Source of the DNA: Bacteroidota bacterium
GTDB taxonomy: Bacteria; Bacteroidota; Bacteroidia; NS11-12g; UBA955
Length of the DNA stretch: 36,321 nucleotides
Assembly: GCA_025354385.1 (NCBI GenBank)
Contig: JANXMZ010000056.1
Span: forward strand, 1 to 36,321
Direction of reading: 5' to 3'
Of this stretch, positions 25,616 to 32,998 are shown in pieces; the stretch's first letter is position 1, and every line of letters begins with the position of its first letter. The notes under the pieces are model-generated. The model searched no databases and had not been told where the DNA came from. It saw only the letters and a list, made by a program, of their open reading frames with translations. Made by a program: the position numbers and the translations under genes.

Positions 25616-25963
25616 ATGAAAGAAGTTACTTACAAATTTGTTGAATTCATACCTGATAAAATTGAAGAAGGTATTTTGTATATTTCAATAGAATATTGCA
25701 CTGCAATACATAAGTGTATTTGTGGTTGCGGTAATGAAGTGGTAACTCCACTTACACCTACCGACTGGGAATTGATTTTTGATGGTAAAACAGTTTCGTT
25801 AAGTCCATCAATTGGAAATTGGAGTTTTGATTGTAAATCACACTATTTTATTTCACGAAATAAAATTCGTCATGCAAGGCGATGGAGGGATTGGGAAATT
25901 GAGGAAGGAAGAAAAGAAGATTCAGAAAACAAGGAAAAGTATTTTGGTAAAAAGAAAAAATAA
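25616..25963 (+). CDS. DUF6527-type Cys/His-rich small protein
   Basis: The 115-aa protein has a Cys-rich knuckle AIHKCICGCGNEVVTPLTPT (His32, Cys34, Cys36, Cys38), then TVSLSPSIGNWSFDCKSHYF (Cys73, His76) and a basic C-terminus. The Cys/His pattern suggests one zinc site of treble-clef type. Members of this family are known to sit next to multiubiquitin/ThiF genes. A RING-like ligase or adaptor role is conceivable but not shown. It is 14 bases downstream of the deaminase gene and the last gene of the operon. Confidence 0.8.
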   Translation: MKEVTYKFVEFIPDKIEEGILYISIEYCTAIHKCICGCGNEVVTPLTPTDWELIFDGKTVSLSPSIGNWSFDCKSHYFISRNKIRHARRWRDWEIEEGRKEDSENKEKYFGKKKK

Positions 25964-26405
25964 TTATTTGTCAAGATATTTCAATAAACTCATTTCTCAA
26001 TAAAGTTTTGATATTTTATTATAGATGATCAAAAATTTTTTATAGTCCTGGCTTGTTGTATATATTGACATTTGCCTCAAAAAAAGTTGGTGGTAGTGAA
26101 ATAAGTGAAAATTGTCTAAAAACAATGAACTTAAAGTGTCAATAAATTTCATGATGTAAAGATAAAAACTGAGTTTATTTCATTCAATTTAGTCAAAGTA
26201 ACTAATTAGCAAGTTAATCATAATGATGAGTTTTTAGACAGTCTGAAGTTTCGGGGCTTGGAATGGCGGGGAGTTTTAGCACCAAACTTTATTCGGAGAA
26301 CTGAACTTCCGGCTTGCACTAAACAGTCTGCGAAGCACGGACCCCCCGCCATCGTAAGGGTTCGTGCTACTGTTGATGGGTAGATGTCTGTTCGTGTTAG
26401 GATTT
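25964..26405. other. Intergenic stretch holding repeat element copy A
   Basis: No gene is seen. The first ~175 bases are A/T-rich and featureless, and most of the rest is the direct repeat and its GC-rich stem, annotated separately. The downstream operon converges on this region from the right. Confidence 0.6.
26140..26238 (+). repeat. Long direct repeat, copy A
   Basis: A 99-bp sequence beginning caataaatttcatgatg, nearly the same as 31595-31694: about nine substitutions and one single-base gap by eye. In both copies it is followed by a GC-rich inverted repeat. Here ATGGCGGGG near 26263 pairs with CCCCGCCAT near 26345, and both loops contain a similar patch (ggag-ac-gaacttccggct type). It bounds the accessory block on the left. 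Confidence 0.8.
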
Positions 26406-27407
26406 CTATTTTACCTTGACAACTACCTTTCCTTTTGCTCTTCCTGCTTCAACATAAGCCATTGCGTCATTAGTTTGCTCAAATGGAAACACTTTGTCCA
26501 TAACGGGTATAATGATGCCAGAATTTATTAGTGAAGTAATTTCTGTCAACTGATTTCCGTCTGCTCTCATAAAAAGAAATGAATAGTTTACGCCAAGTCG
26601 TTTTGCTTTTATTTTAATTCCTGAACTTAGTATTTTCATAATTAACTTTAAAAACCAAGGCATGCCAAGTTGTATTGCAAAGTCCACATCTGGTGGGCCA
26701 GAAATAGAAATAATTTTTCCATTTGGTTTTAATATTCTCAGCGATTTTTCAAGCGTCTTTGTGTCCTGACTGTTCAACACCACATCGTAATCTTTTAGTA
26801 TATTTTCAAAATCATCTTTCTTGTAATCAATTACAATGTCAGCGCCCAAATTTTTCACCAAATCAAAATTTGCTGAACTTGCTGTTGTAGCTACGATTGC
26901 ACCCAAATATTTAGCCAACTGAATTGCGAATGTGCCTACACCTCCCGAACCTGCCTGAATAAAAATTTTTTGTCCCGCTTTAAGATTTGCCTTTTCAACT
27001 AATGCTTGCCATGCAGTTAATCCAACCAACGGAATAGAAGCGGCTTCTTCCATTGAAATATTTTTTGGTTTTAGAGCAACATCATTTTCATTGATGGAAA
27101 GATATTCAGCAAAAGAGCCAATACGAAAATCGGCTGGTCGCGAATACACTTCGTCACCAATTTTAAACTTGCTGACTTTTGAACCAACTTTAGTTACCAC
27201 TCCTGCAACATCATGTCCATTTGTAAAAGGTGTTTTGTATGGAAGAAATATTTTGAATTCACCATCTCTGATTTTTGAATCCAAAAGATTTACGCCTGCA
27301 GCATGAACTTGAACTAATATTTCATTTTCCTTTACTACTGGTTCTGCAATATTTGTCAGTTGCAATTTTTCTTTTTTGCCGTAGCGTTTTACTTGAAATG
27401 CTTTCAT
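26406..27407 (-). CDS. Zinc-independent MDR oxidoreductase (quinone-reductase-like)
   Basis: NADP-dependent medium-chain reductase/dehydrogenase of 333 aa, like quinone or enone reductases. It starts MKAFQVKRYGKKEKLQLTNI and has the GroES-like fold with GHDVAGVVTKVGSKVSKFKI and GDEVYSRP. The Rossmann dinucleotide motif is IFIQAGSGGVGTFAIQLAKYLGA. There is no catalytic or structural zinc Cys cluster, placing it with the quinone oxidoreductase-like branch. It is 11 bases downstream of the alpha/beta hydrolase gene and is probably co-transcribed from the HxlR-controlled promoter; a response to reactive electrophiles is inferred. Confidence 0.9.
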   Translation of the reverse strand: MKAFQVKRYGKKEKLQLTNIAEPVVKENEILVQVHAAGVNLLDSKIRDGEFKIFLPYKTPFTNGHDVAGVVTKVGSKVSKFKIGDEVYSRPADFRIGSFAEYLSINENDVALKPKNISMEEAASIPLVGLTAWQALVEKANLKAGQKIFIQAGSGGVGTFAIQLAKYLGAIVATTASSANFDLVKNLGADIVIDYKKDDFENILKDYDVVLNSQDTKTLEKSLRILKPNGKIISISGPPDVDFAIQLGMPWFLKLIMKILSSGIKIKAKRLGVNYSFLFMRADGNQLTEITSLINSGIIIPVMDKVFPFEQTNDAMAYVEAGRAKGKVVVKVK

Positions 27408-27418
27408 CTTTTATATAT

Positions 27419-28267
27419 TTATTTGGTTAAAAATGGTATTGCTTTTTTTAGAAACTCATTGTGATATTGAAATATGCCACCATGCCCTGAGTTAGGATAA
27501 ATTACAATTTCCGAATTTGGAAATCGCTTTGCCATGTCGTAAGAATTTGGAGTTGGAACCATTCTGTCAACCTCGCCATTGGCAATCAGTATTGGCAATT
27601 TAAATTGAGACAAGTCAGCAGGTTTATGATGTCCCCATGTTGCAATGGCTTTAAGCTGATTTTTTAAAACACTAAGTTTTACTTTCTCATCACGGTTTTC
27701 TGTTCTTTCCTTTAATCGTTTCAAAAAATCTCTTGCAGCTTGTTTACCTACTTTGTTTTGCGTGAAGAATAAATAAAATTTAGGGTCACGGAATGTGATA
27801 AGCCCTTTTAAAATATCCTTATAAGTTAAGCCAACAACATCACTTATCCCTTTTCCACCTCTTGGACCTGTTCCTGCAAGAATTGCTTTGCGAACCAACT
27901 TCGGCTCTAATAAAAGCAATTCCTGAGTTATAAAACCTCCCATTGAAAAAGCCACAATATCAATTTGTGTGTATCCCAGTGCTTGAATAAAAGTAATCGC
28001 ATCTTTTGCCATTTCAGGAATACTTGTTCCCTGCACTCCGGTTGTTGCACCAACGCCTCTGTAATTAAAAGAAATTATTTGGCGGTTTGCGGCAATGGCA
28101 TCCATTATTCTTGGGTCGCAATTATCAAGGTTTGCCGTTAAGTGGTTGAAATAAATAACTGGTATATCACCTTGCTTTCCATAAGAACGGTAGGCGAATT
28201 TTATTCCGTTGGCTTCTACATATTTAGTGGGGACAGTTGCGTAAGAGTAGTTTGAATTTGTTGTCAT
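27419..28267 (-). CDS. Alpha/beta-fold hydrolase
   Basis: The 282-aa protein has the nucleophile elbow DIVAFSMGGFITQE (Ser in FSMGG), an acid residue in IANGEVDRMVP and the final His in YPNSGHGGIFQYH, a complete catalytic triad. The oxyanion region is VIYFNHLTANLDNCD. It belongs to the proline-iminopeptidase/haloperoxidase-like branch; the substrate is unknown. It is the first gene of the operon left of HxlR, and its start is 34 bases after the predicted transcription start. Confidence 0.9.
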   Translation of the reverse strand: MTTNSNYSYATVPTKYVEANGIKFAYRSYGKQGDIPVIYFNHLTANLDNCDPRIMDAIAANRQIISFNYRGVGATTGVQGTSIPEMAKDAITFIQALGYTQIDIVAFSMGGFITQELLLLEPKLVRKAILAGTGPRGGKGISDVVGLTYKDILKGLITFRDPKFYLFFTQNKVGKQAARDFLKRLKERTENRDEKVKLSVLKNQLKAIATWGHHKPADLSQFKLPILIANGEVDRMVPTPNSYDMAKRFPNSEIVIYPNSGHGGIFQYHNEFLKKAIPFLTK

Positions 28268-28342
28268 TTTGTTTTTTGTTTATATATTTGCTTGCAATTT
28301 GCAAGTGCAAACATACAACAATACTTGCAATATGCAAGTATT
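28261..28342. promoter_or_regulatory. Divergent promoter with two HxlR operator palindromes
   Basis: Two inverted repeats share CTTGCA-N3-TGCAAG: 28291-28305 (6-bp arms) and 28320-28342 (10-bp arms, aatacttgca/tgcaagtatt), centres 33 bp apart. The rightward promoter is TTG 28261-28263, N19, TATATTTG 28283-28290. The leftward promoter on the minus strand has its -33 TTG at 28335-28337, N19, and TATGTTTG at 28308-28315. The sites overlap both promoters, as expected for HxlR control of its own gene and the hydrolase/oxidoreductase pair. Confidence 0.82.
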
Positions 28343-28358
28343 ATTTAAATGTAATTTT

Positions 28359-28769
28359 ATGAACAAGAATCAAAAAAGGTCAGATTGCCCCATAAGTAGT
28401 TCTCTTGATATATGGGGAGATAAGTGGTCGCTGTTGATTGTCAGAGACCTGATGGATAGCAGACAATGCACCTACGGTGATTTTTTAAAGTCGCCTGAAA
28501 AAATTGCAACAAACATTTTAGCTTCAAGATTGCAGTCGTTAGAGGAGTTTGAGATAATTGAAAAGACCGAACATCCCGACAGTAAAAGAAAAATGTTTTA
28601 CAAACTTACACCCAAAGGAGTTAACATGGTTCCAATTATGATTGAGATAACAGCTTGGGCTGATAAGTATTCAACTATTCCAAAAGAACGAAAAGCTATG
28701 TTGAAAGAATACAAAAAAGATAAAGAAGGTTTTATCAAAACTGCTATTAAAGAACTGAAAAAAGTTTAG
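28359..28769 (+). CDS. HxlR-family winged-helix regulator
   Basis: I start at ATG 28359 (MNKNQKRSDCPISSSLDIWG); the longer frame from 28269 would translate the operators and promoter. The 136-aa protein has the conserved CPISSSLDIWGDKWSLLIVR with the redox-prone Cys near the N-terminus, the recognition helix region SPEKIATNILASRLQSLEEF, and the wing KMFYKLTPKG. HxlR members sense reactive aldehydes, quinones or oxidants through this Cys and control detoxifying reductases. That fits the divergent oxidoreductase and hydrolase genes. Confidence 0.92.
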   Translation: MNKNQKRSDCPISSSLDIWGDKWSLLIVRDLMDSRQCTYGDFLKSPEKIATNILASRLQSLEEFEIIEKTEHPDSKRKMFYKLTPKGVNMVPIMIEITAWADKYSTIPKERKAMLKEYKKDKEGFIKTAIKELKKV

Positions 28770-28980
28770 TCGGAATATTTTACTTCGAAGCGAAATAAAG
28801 CGTTGGAGAAGTGGCTCTTGACTGGTCCTAAAAAAAGTTGCTTTCAGCGTTGGCTTGTGCGTTTTTTAAGATTGTATTTTTTGTGCGTTGGCTATCCTTT
28901 GTCTTGAACTTTATTTGTTGCGAAATACCCTCGTAAACATCATAAATTGTTTAACTCCATTGTTTAAATACAGCTTACTG

Positions 28981-29553
28981 TTAATTACGTTTTGTTTTGT
29001 AACTAAGTGCTACTACTCCGCTTGAAAATGTTTTGGTCTCTACGAGTTCCAATTCCATTTTTTCTTTTATGTTTTTAAATAGTGGATTTCCTTGTCCTAT
29101 TAAAATTGGATTGACAAAAAGAAGGAACTCGTCAATTAGCCCTAAATTAAGAAGAGAAAGAGATGCGGTCGGACTTCCAAAAATTAAAATATCTTTTCCA
29201 TCTTGCTGTTTTAACTCATTAATTTTATCGGAAATATTTTCGCTGATGACTTTTGTGTTGATGAGTCCAGTTTCGTTCATTGTCTTTGATAAGACAACTT
29301 TTGAAATTTTGCTGTACCATGCCGCATGTTCAATGGTGTGTTTTGTTGCGTTAGGTTGCTCACCTGCTTTTGGCCAATAACTTTCCATCAATTCATAAGT
29401 TACTCGCCCGTAAAATGCGGTGCTAACGTTGTCTGTAATTGCAGCAACAAAGTCAAGAATATCCTCGTCCAATTTTGCCCAGTTCAATTCTCCGTTAGGT
29501 CCTGCTACAAAACCGTCAAGTGTTGTATGCATAAAAAATTTTAATTTTCTCAT
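28981..29553 (-). CDS. Dihydrofolate reductase-family (RibD C-terminal-like) protein
   Basis: The 190-aa protein starts RKLKFFMHTTLDGFVAGPNG and has the RibD_C/DHFR-like fold: TAFYGRVTYELMESYWP, DILIFGSPTASLSLLNLGLI, DEFLLFVNPILIGQG. Members act as NADPH-dependent reductases or are uncharacterised; true folate reduction is not certain. It is downstream of the arsR/SRPBCC/DoxX group on the same strand with a small broken gene between. Confidence 0.88.
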   Translation of the reverse strand: MRKLKFFMHTTLDGFVAGPNGELNWAKLDEDILDFVAAITDNVSTAFYGRVTYELMESYWPKAGEQPNATKHTIEHAAWYSKISKVVLSKTMNETGLINTKVISENISDKINELKQQDGKDILIFGSPTASLSLLNLGLIDEFLLFVNPILIGQGNPLFKNIKEKMELELVETKTFSSGVVALSYKTKRN

Positions 29554-29613
29554 TGTTGTTCTATTTTAATTGTTTGTTATTTATTTCGATTTGATTTTAG
29601 ACTTTGTCACTTT

Positions 29614-29988
29614 TTATAGCCAACGCTTAACTGCTTCATCAGTGTCTGTAGGTAAGGAATTAAAAATAATTTTAGCCTTTGGAGCTGATGCATGAACTAA
29701 ATTGATGATTTGTTCAAATAAAATGAAGTTTGCTTTCATACTTCTTATTCCGTTTCCAATAACTACTCCGTCATAGTTTTTTTCTTTTAACTGTTTTGTA
29801 AGACTGTTAAAATCAGTAGCACCTGAATCAATAAGAAAAAATTCTGCATCATAACCAATAGAAATCAGTTTCTCCAATGTTGCCTTAGTTCCTTGCTCAA
29901 TTATCTCAATTGTAAGTCACTTTGGAAGTTCAGGATTTGTGAAATCCAATGTATGTGGGTTCATCCCAATTATTAATATGTTTTTCAT
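29614..29988 (-). pseudogene. Small gene with one in-frame TGA
   Basis: From ATG 29988 (MKNILIIGMNPHTLDFTNPE), preceded by a purine-rich GAGG, the frame reads to PELPK and a TGA at 29917-29919. It then continues in the same frame as LTIEIIEQGTKATLEKLISI through to KIIFNSLPTDTDEAVKRWL. The joined product of about 124 residues looks like a response-regulator-like or Rossmann fold protein (VVIGNGIRS motif). The stop probably replaces a Gly codon (GGA to TGA), a single nonsense change with no frameshift. A TTG or ATG restart could only give a shortened C-terminal fragment. Confidence 0.7.
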
Positions 29989-29991
29989 TTT

Positions 29992-30132
29992 AATTACCTC
30001 TTGTTGTTGAATAATATTATTATTTTTTTGAACTGTGCATGATGCAGTAAAAAATGCGATCCAAATGGAGGAGCATATTATTACTGTGTGTCTTTTTATT
30101 TCCTTATACTTCTTTTTATTTCTCATATACAT
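29992..30132 (-). CDS. Possible short lipoprotein-like leader in frame with the broken gene
   Basis: The frame of the broken gene extends upstream without a stop to ATG 30132, giving MYMRNKKKYKEIKRHTVIIC then SSIWIAFFTASCTVQK. This looks like a lipoprotein signal with lipobox TASC. It overlaps the DoxX-like gene by 17 bases. Either the broken gene originally encoded an anchored protein starting here, or the extension is chance. Support is weak. Confidence 0.25.
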
Positions 30133-30484
30133 TTACCTTGTGCCGAAAAATGTAGGAAACAATGAGTAGGATAATGCCAATTGTAGGAATTAGAATATTT
30201 CCAAAACCATCTACTAGGATAATAGAATAGGTTGCCGATAATAAATTAATGCCTAAACCTGCATATGCCCATTCTTTTATTTTGTCAAACTTTGGAATTA
30301 ATATTGTAATCGCTCCAAGTGCTATGGCAACGCCAATAAAAGGTAGTAGATATAAAGGGTAGCCTAAATGTTCGCAGACTTTTTTTGCTTCTTCAATCAT
30401 TAAAATATCAGGAATAGCACCTAAACCCATAAACAAAGCAAATAGGGCTGTGGATGTCCAGTATACTATTTTAGTTTTTTTCAT
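30116..30484 (-). CDS. DoxX-like small integral membrane protein
   Basis: The 122-aa protein has four hydrophobic segments: VYWTSTALFALFMGLGAIPD, LYLLPFIGVAIALGAITILI, WAYAGLGINLLSATYSIILV and NILIPTIGIILLIVSYIF. This is typical of the DoxX-like family (DUF4870/DoxX_2 type), often found beside ArsR and SRPBCC genes. Its function is unknown; membrane redox support is suggested for relatives. It lies five bases after the SRPBCC gene in the same operon. Confidence 0.85.
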   Translation of the reverse strand: MKKTKIVYWTSTALFALFMGLGAIPDILMIEEAKKVCEHLGYPLYLLPFIGVAIALGAITILIPKFDKIKEWAYAGLGINLLSATYSIILVDGFGNILIPTIGIILLIVSYIFRHKVNVYEK

Positions 30485-30489
30485 TGCGA

Positions 30490-30966
30490 TTATCTTTTTA
30501 CCAATATTTTAATGTAGCTGTCAAGGCGATTTAAAGTTTGCTTACCACCTTCAATAGCGTTTACTTGCCTATTTAATTCTTCAATAATTTCTTTTGATTT
30601 AAATATTGATTTCATTGTCAATAATGTTTTTCCATCAATCTCTTCAAATGATATTGAAACTGTAAAATTGTAATCTTCGCTACGATCGCCAGAATGTTTA
30701 TAGGATAACAGGGAAGGTCTTTTCACTTCTACATACTCAATTTTGTTATCCCAATCTCGTCCCATACCGTGCATAATAAAATCCCATGTTTTTCCCGATA
30801 CTACATTCATGGATGTTGTAGTTAGCGAAAATCCATTTGGCCCCCACCATTCTTTTATATGCATTGGATTAGTCCATACTTCCCAAACTAGATCTCTTGG
30901 GGCATCAAGAATTCTCGTATGTATAAGAATGTTGTCTTCTTGTTTAAATGAATTGAATTCTTCCAT
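30490..30966 (-). CDS. SRPBCC (AHSA1/START-like) domain protein
   Basis: Start taken at ATG 30966 (MEEFNSFKQEDNILIHTRIL), seven bases after the ArsR stop; the frame extends upstream to 31020 inside arsR. The 158-aa product has the AHA1-type ligand-binding fold: LDAPRDLVWEVWTNPMHIKE followed by WWGPNGF, and the final helix near RQVNAIEGGKQTLNRLDSYI. ArsR-SRPBCC pairs are common; the SRPBCC protein probably binds a small hydrophobic ligand. Ligand unknown. Confidence 0.9.
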   Translation of the reverse strand: MEEFNSFKQEDNILIHTRILDAPRDLVWEVWTNPMHIKEWWGPNGFSLTTTSMNVVSGKTWDFIMHGMGRDWDNKIEYVEVKRPSLLSYKHSGDRSEDYNFTVSISFEEIDGKTLLTMKSIFKSKEIIEELNRQVNAIEGGKQTLNRLDSYIKILVKR

Positions 30967-30973
30967 ATTGTTA

Positions 30974-31297
30974 TTATTTCTTTTTTTGAATTTTAGCCAA
31001 GTAATTTTCCAATGAATCAAATTTATTGTCCCAATATTGTTGATATTGACTAACCCAGTCTGAAACCTCTTTCATTTTTTTAGGATTGAAATGATAATAG
31101 ATTTCTCGTCCCGTTTGAGTTTGGCTCAACAATTCACATTCTGTCAAAATTTGAATATGTTTTGAAATTGTTTGTCTTGTCGAATTAAAATTTTCGGCAA
31201 TTGCACCGGGTGTCATTGCTTGTAAAGCCACCAAGCCCAGTATTGCTCTACGAGTAGGGTCGGCTATTGCTTGAAATACATCTCTACGAATTTCCAT
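30974..31297 (-). CDS. ArsR-family winged-helix repressor
   Basis: The 107-aa protein starts [20 protein letters not shown] and has the recognition helix [20 protein letters not shown] and the wing [15 protein letters not shown]. The usual metal-binding ELCVCDL motif is absent, so it belongs to the metal-independent branch that travels with SRPBCC genes. It is the first gene of a leftward operon (arsR, SRPBCC, DoxX-like, broken gene, RibD-like) and probably represses it through the palindrome at 31327-31344. Confidence 0.92.
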   Translation of the reverse strand: MEIRRDVFQAIADPTRRAILGLVALQAMTPGAIAENFNSTRQTISKHIQILTECELLSQTQTGREIYYHFNPKKMKEVSDWVSQYQQYWDNKFDSLENYLAKIQKKK

Positions 31298-31317
31298 TTT
31301 GCGAAGCTATTTGACTG

Positions 31318-31347
31318 CAAATATAATGCAGTTATTTAACTGCACAA
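31318..31347 (-). promoter_or_regulatory. arsR promoter whose spacer is an 18-bp palindrome
   Basis: On the minus strand: TTG at 31345-31347, exactly 19 bases, then TATATTTG at 31318-31325. The palindrome TGCAGTTATTTAACTGCA (31327-31344) fills 18 of the 19 spacer bases, so ArsR bound there would block polymerase directly. Confidence 0.85.
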
Positions 31348-31594
31348 TTTTTTTTCATTTTTTTTTCATTTTTTTTGAGAAGTCAACAAATTGAAGTAAT
31401 TTTTCTGTCTGTTGGGGTCGTACTACAATTACCGCTAACGTTAGTTAGTCTAAATATTCAATTTAAAACTCAAAAATAGCTCATTTAAATGACTTATCAG
31501 GCAGCTATTTTTTGAATTGATAACGACTGATAGAAAAAATACCATTCAGTATGTTTTGTTAATGGATATTAATTTGGGTATTCATTTTGTCCCT

Positions 31595-31694
31595 CAATAA
31601 ATTTCATGATTCAAAGATAAAAACTGATTTTATTTCATTCAATTTTAGTCAAAGCAACTAATTGAAAAGTTAACCATAATAATGAGTTTTTAGA
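31595..31694 (+). repeat. Long direct repeat, copy B
   Basis: A 100-bp sequence beginning caataaatttcatgattc, about 90% identical to 26140-26238. It too is followed by a GC-rich inverted repeat (GGCGGG near 31715 with CCCGCC near 31815). Copies A and B in direct orientation bound the 5.4-kb accessory block. Confidence 0.8.
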
Positions 31695-31855
31695 AATTTT
31701 GCAGATTTGGATGGGCGGGATTTCTACCACAAATGTTGATACGGAGCACAAAACTTTCGGCTACAACAAAACTGTCTTTGGAACACGAACTGAAAGTCAG
31801 CGAAGCTAAACCCCGCCTTACGGGTAGGTGCTGTTATGCCTTCGTGCTTCTTCGG

Positions 31856-32995
31856 TCATGTCGTAAACGGTTGGATATGTTCGCTATGTTTTTTCAAATT
31901 CCATGTGAATAGTCCACCGCAGTCGTCAAGTTTAGTGCAACTTGAACACTCGGGTAAGTAGTCGTTTTTCCAGTCTGAAATTGATTTTCTGGCGAATTTC
32001 CAAAGTCGTTCGGGTAATACACAAAGTGGAGTATTGTAAATAGAAACATGCATTCCTTGTCCTGCAAGAAATTCAACAGCTTCTCCCAATTCTTCTTGAT
32101 AGTCGTATGGGTCTATCCATAATTTGTCAATGTTGTGAGGAGTATAACCTACATATTCAAGTCCCATAAAAGTAACGTGTTCTACGAAAGGCAAATTCTT
32201 ATAAATGTATTTCGCAAGTCTTGTCAAACGTGGGATTGATTGTTTATGTAAAACAATTCTAACTTCAAGTCTTTGATTATATCTTGCAAGGTTATGTAAA
32301 CCTAAAATTGTTTGATTGAAAGCATTTTCTGCTTGAACAATATAGTCGTGAACTTGATAATAGTCTGCGTAAACAGGAATACCTAACATTAAGCGTTTGT
32401 AATCTAATTCGCCAAGTCTTTCCGCCATGTGGTTCCAAGCGAATGAACGACCATTTGTCAAAAGGTGAATTTCTGTATCGGGTAATTCTGTTTTTATTTG
32501 AGAAAGTAAATCAAAAAAGAGGTCGCCCATTAAAGTGGGTTCTCCACCTGAAATGCCTAATTCAAAACAGTCTTTAGGGATTAATGGAATTAGTTTTTTG
32601 TGAATTTCATAATGTAACGGAATGTCGTTTTTGTCTCTTGGAGGTTGAGAACACATTAAACAATTACTGTTGCACCTTTCGGTTGCTAATAATGTATTAT
32701 GAACTGAATTTACTCTATAAAGTGTATTTATATTTCCATCGTTTCCAACTGAAACTATATCTCCATCTGTTAAATGGTCAAGTGTTGGGATTTTAAAAAC
32801 AACTTTTTCGCCATTATGAATTTTATATTCTTCTTGTTTTGATAAAACGCCAATAAAGTTATTATGTGGTAAAGCTGTAATTTCTCCGTCTGCTAATAAA
32901 AATGTGTTTTCGTCCAATTGGCTTAGGTCTCGTGTAACCTTTCCAACCAAGTGCGTTTCTATATTTATAGGTTTCCCTTTAGTTCGTAATATCAT
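31856..32995 (-). CDS. hxsC: HxsC radical-SAM maturase of the His-Xaa-Ser system
   Basis: Radical-SAM enzyme expected, together with HxsB, to modify the HxS repeats of HxsA. The 379-aa protein has an N-terminal extension of about 100 residues, the CX3CX2C cluster in LLATERCNSNCLMCSQPP (Cys108, 112, 115), the GGEPTL motif (ISGGEPTLMG) and a C-terminal Cys group (CSSCTKLDDCGG) that may hold an auxiliary cluster. Length and motif set match the HxsC family. It is the last gene of the operon, three bases after hxsB. Confidence 0.92.
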   Translation of the reverse strand: MILRTKGKPINIETHLVGKVTRDLSQLDENTFLLADGEITALPHNNFIGVLSKQEEYKIHNGEKVVFKIPTLDHLTDGDIVSVGNDGNINTLYRVNSVHNTLLATERCNSNCLMCSQPPRDKNDIPLHYEIHKKLIPLIPKDCFELGISGGEPTLMGDLFFDLLSQIKTELPDTEIHLLTNGRSFAWNHMAERLGELDYKRLMLGIPVYADYYQVHDYIVQAENAFNQTILGLHNLARYNQRLEVRIVLHKQSIPRLTRLAKYIYKNLPFVEHVTFMGLEYVGYTPHNIDKLWIDPYDYQEELGEAVEFLAGQGMHVSIYNTPLCVLPERLWKFARKSISDWKNDYLPECSSCTKLDDCGGLFTWNLKKHSEHIQPFTT

Positions 32996-32998
32996 AAT

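Larger units (their letters stand above)
31298..31855. other. Intergenic stretch with arsR promoter and repeat copy B
   Basis: No gene is seen. Besides the promoter and the repeat there is a 10-bp palindrome CTAACGTTAG (31435-31444) and, at 31545-31580, a patch sharing GGGTATTCATT with 36139-36149. The GC-rich stem after the repeat ends just before hxsC. Confidence 0.6.

Noticed and set aside
26240..26400. GC-rich stem after repeat A considered as an integron attC site or an rRNA/tRNA-like RNA
   Set aside because: The outer arms pair, but I could not find the conserved core sites of attC, and no tRNA cloverleaf or known RNA motif is visible. Kept only as a repeat-associated stem.
29614..29988. 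UGA recoding as an explanation for the in-frame stop
   Set aside because: TGA is used as a normal stop elsewhere, for example at 21478-21480, and most genes show no internal TGA.
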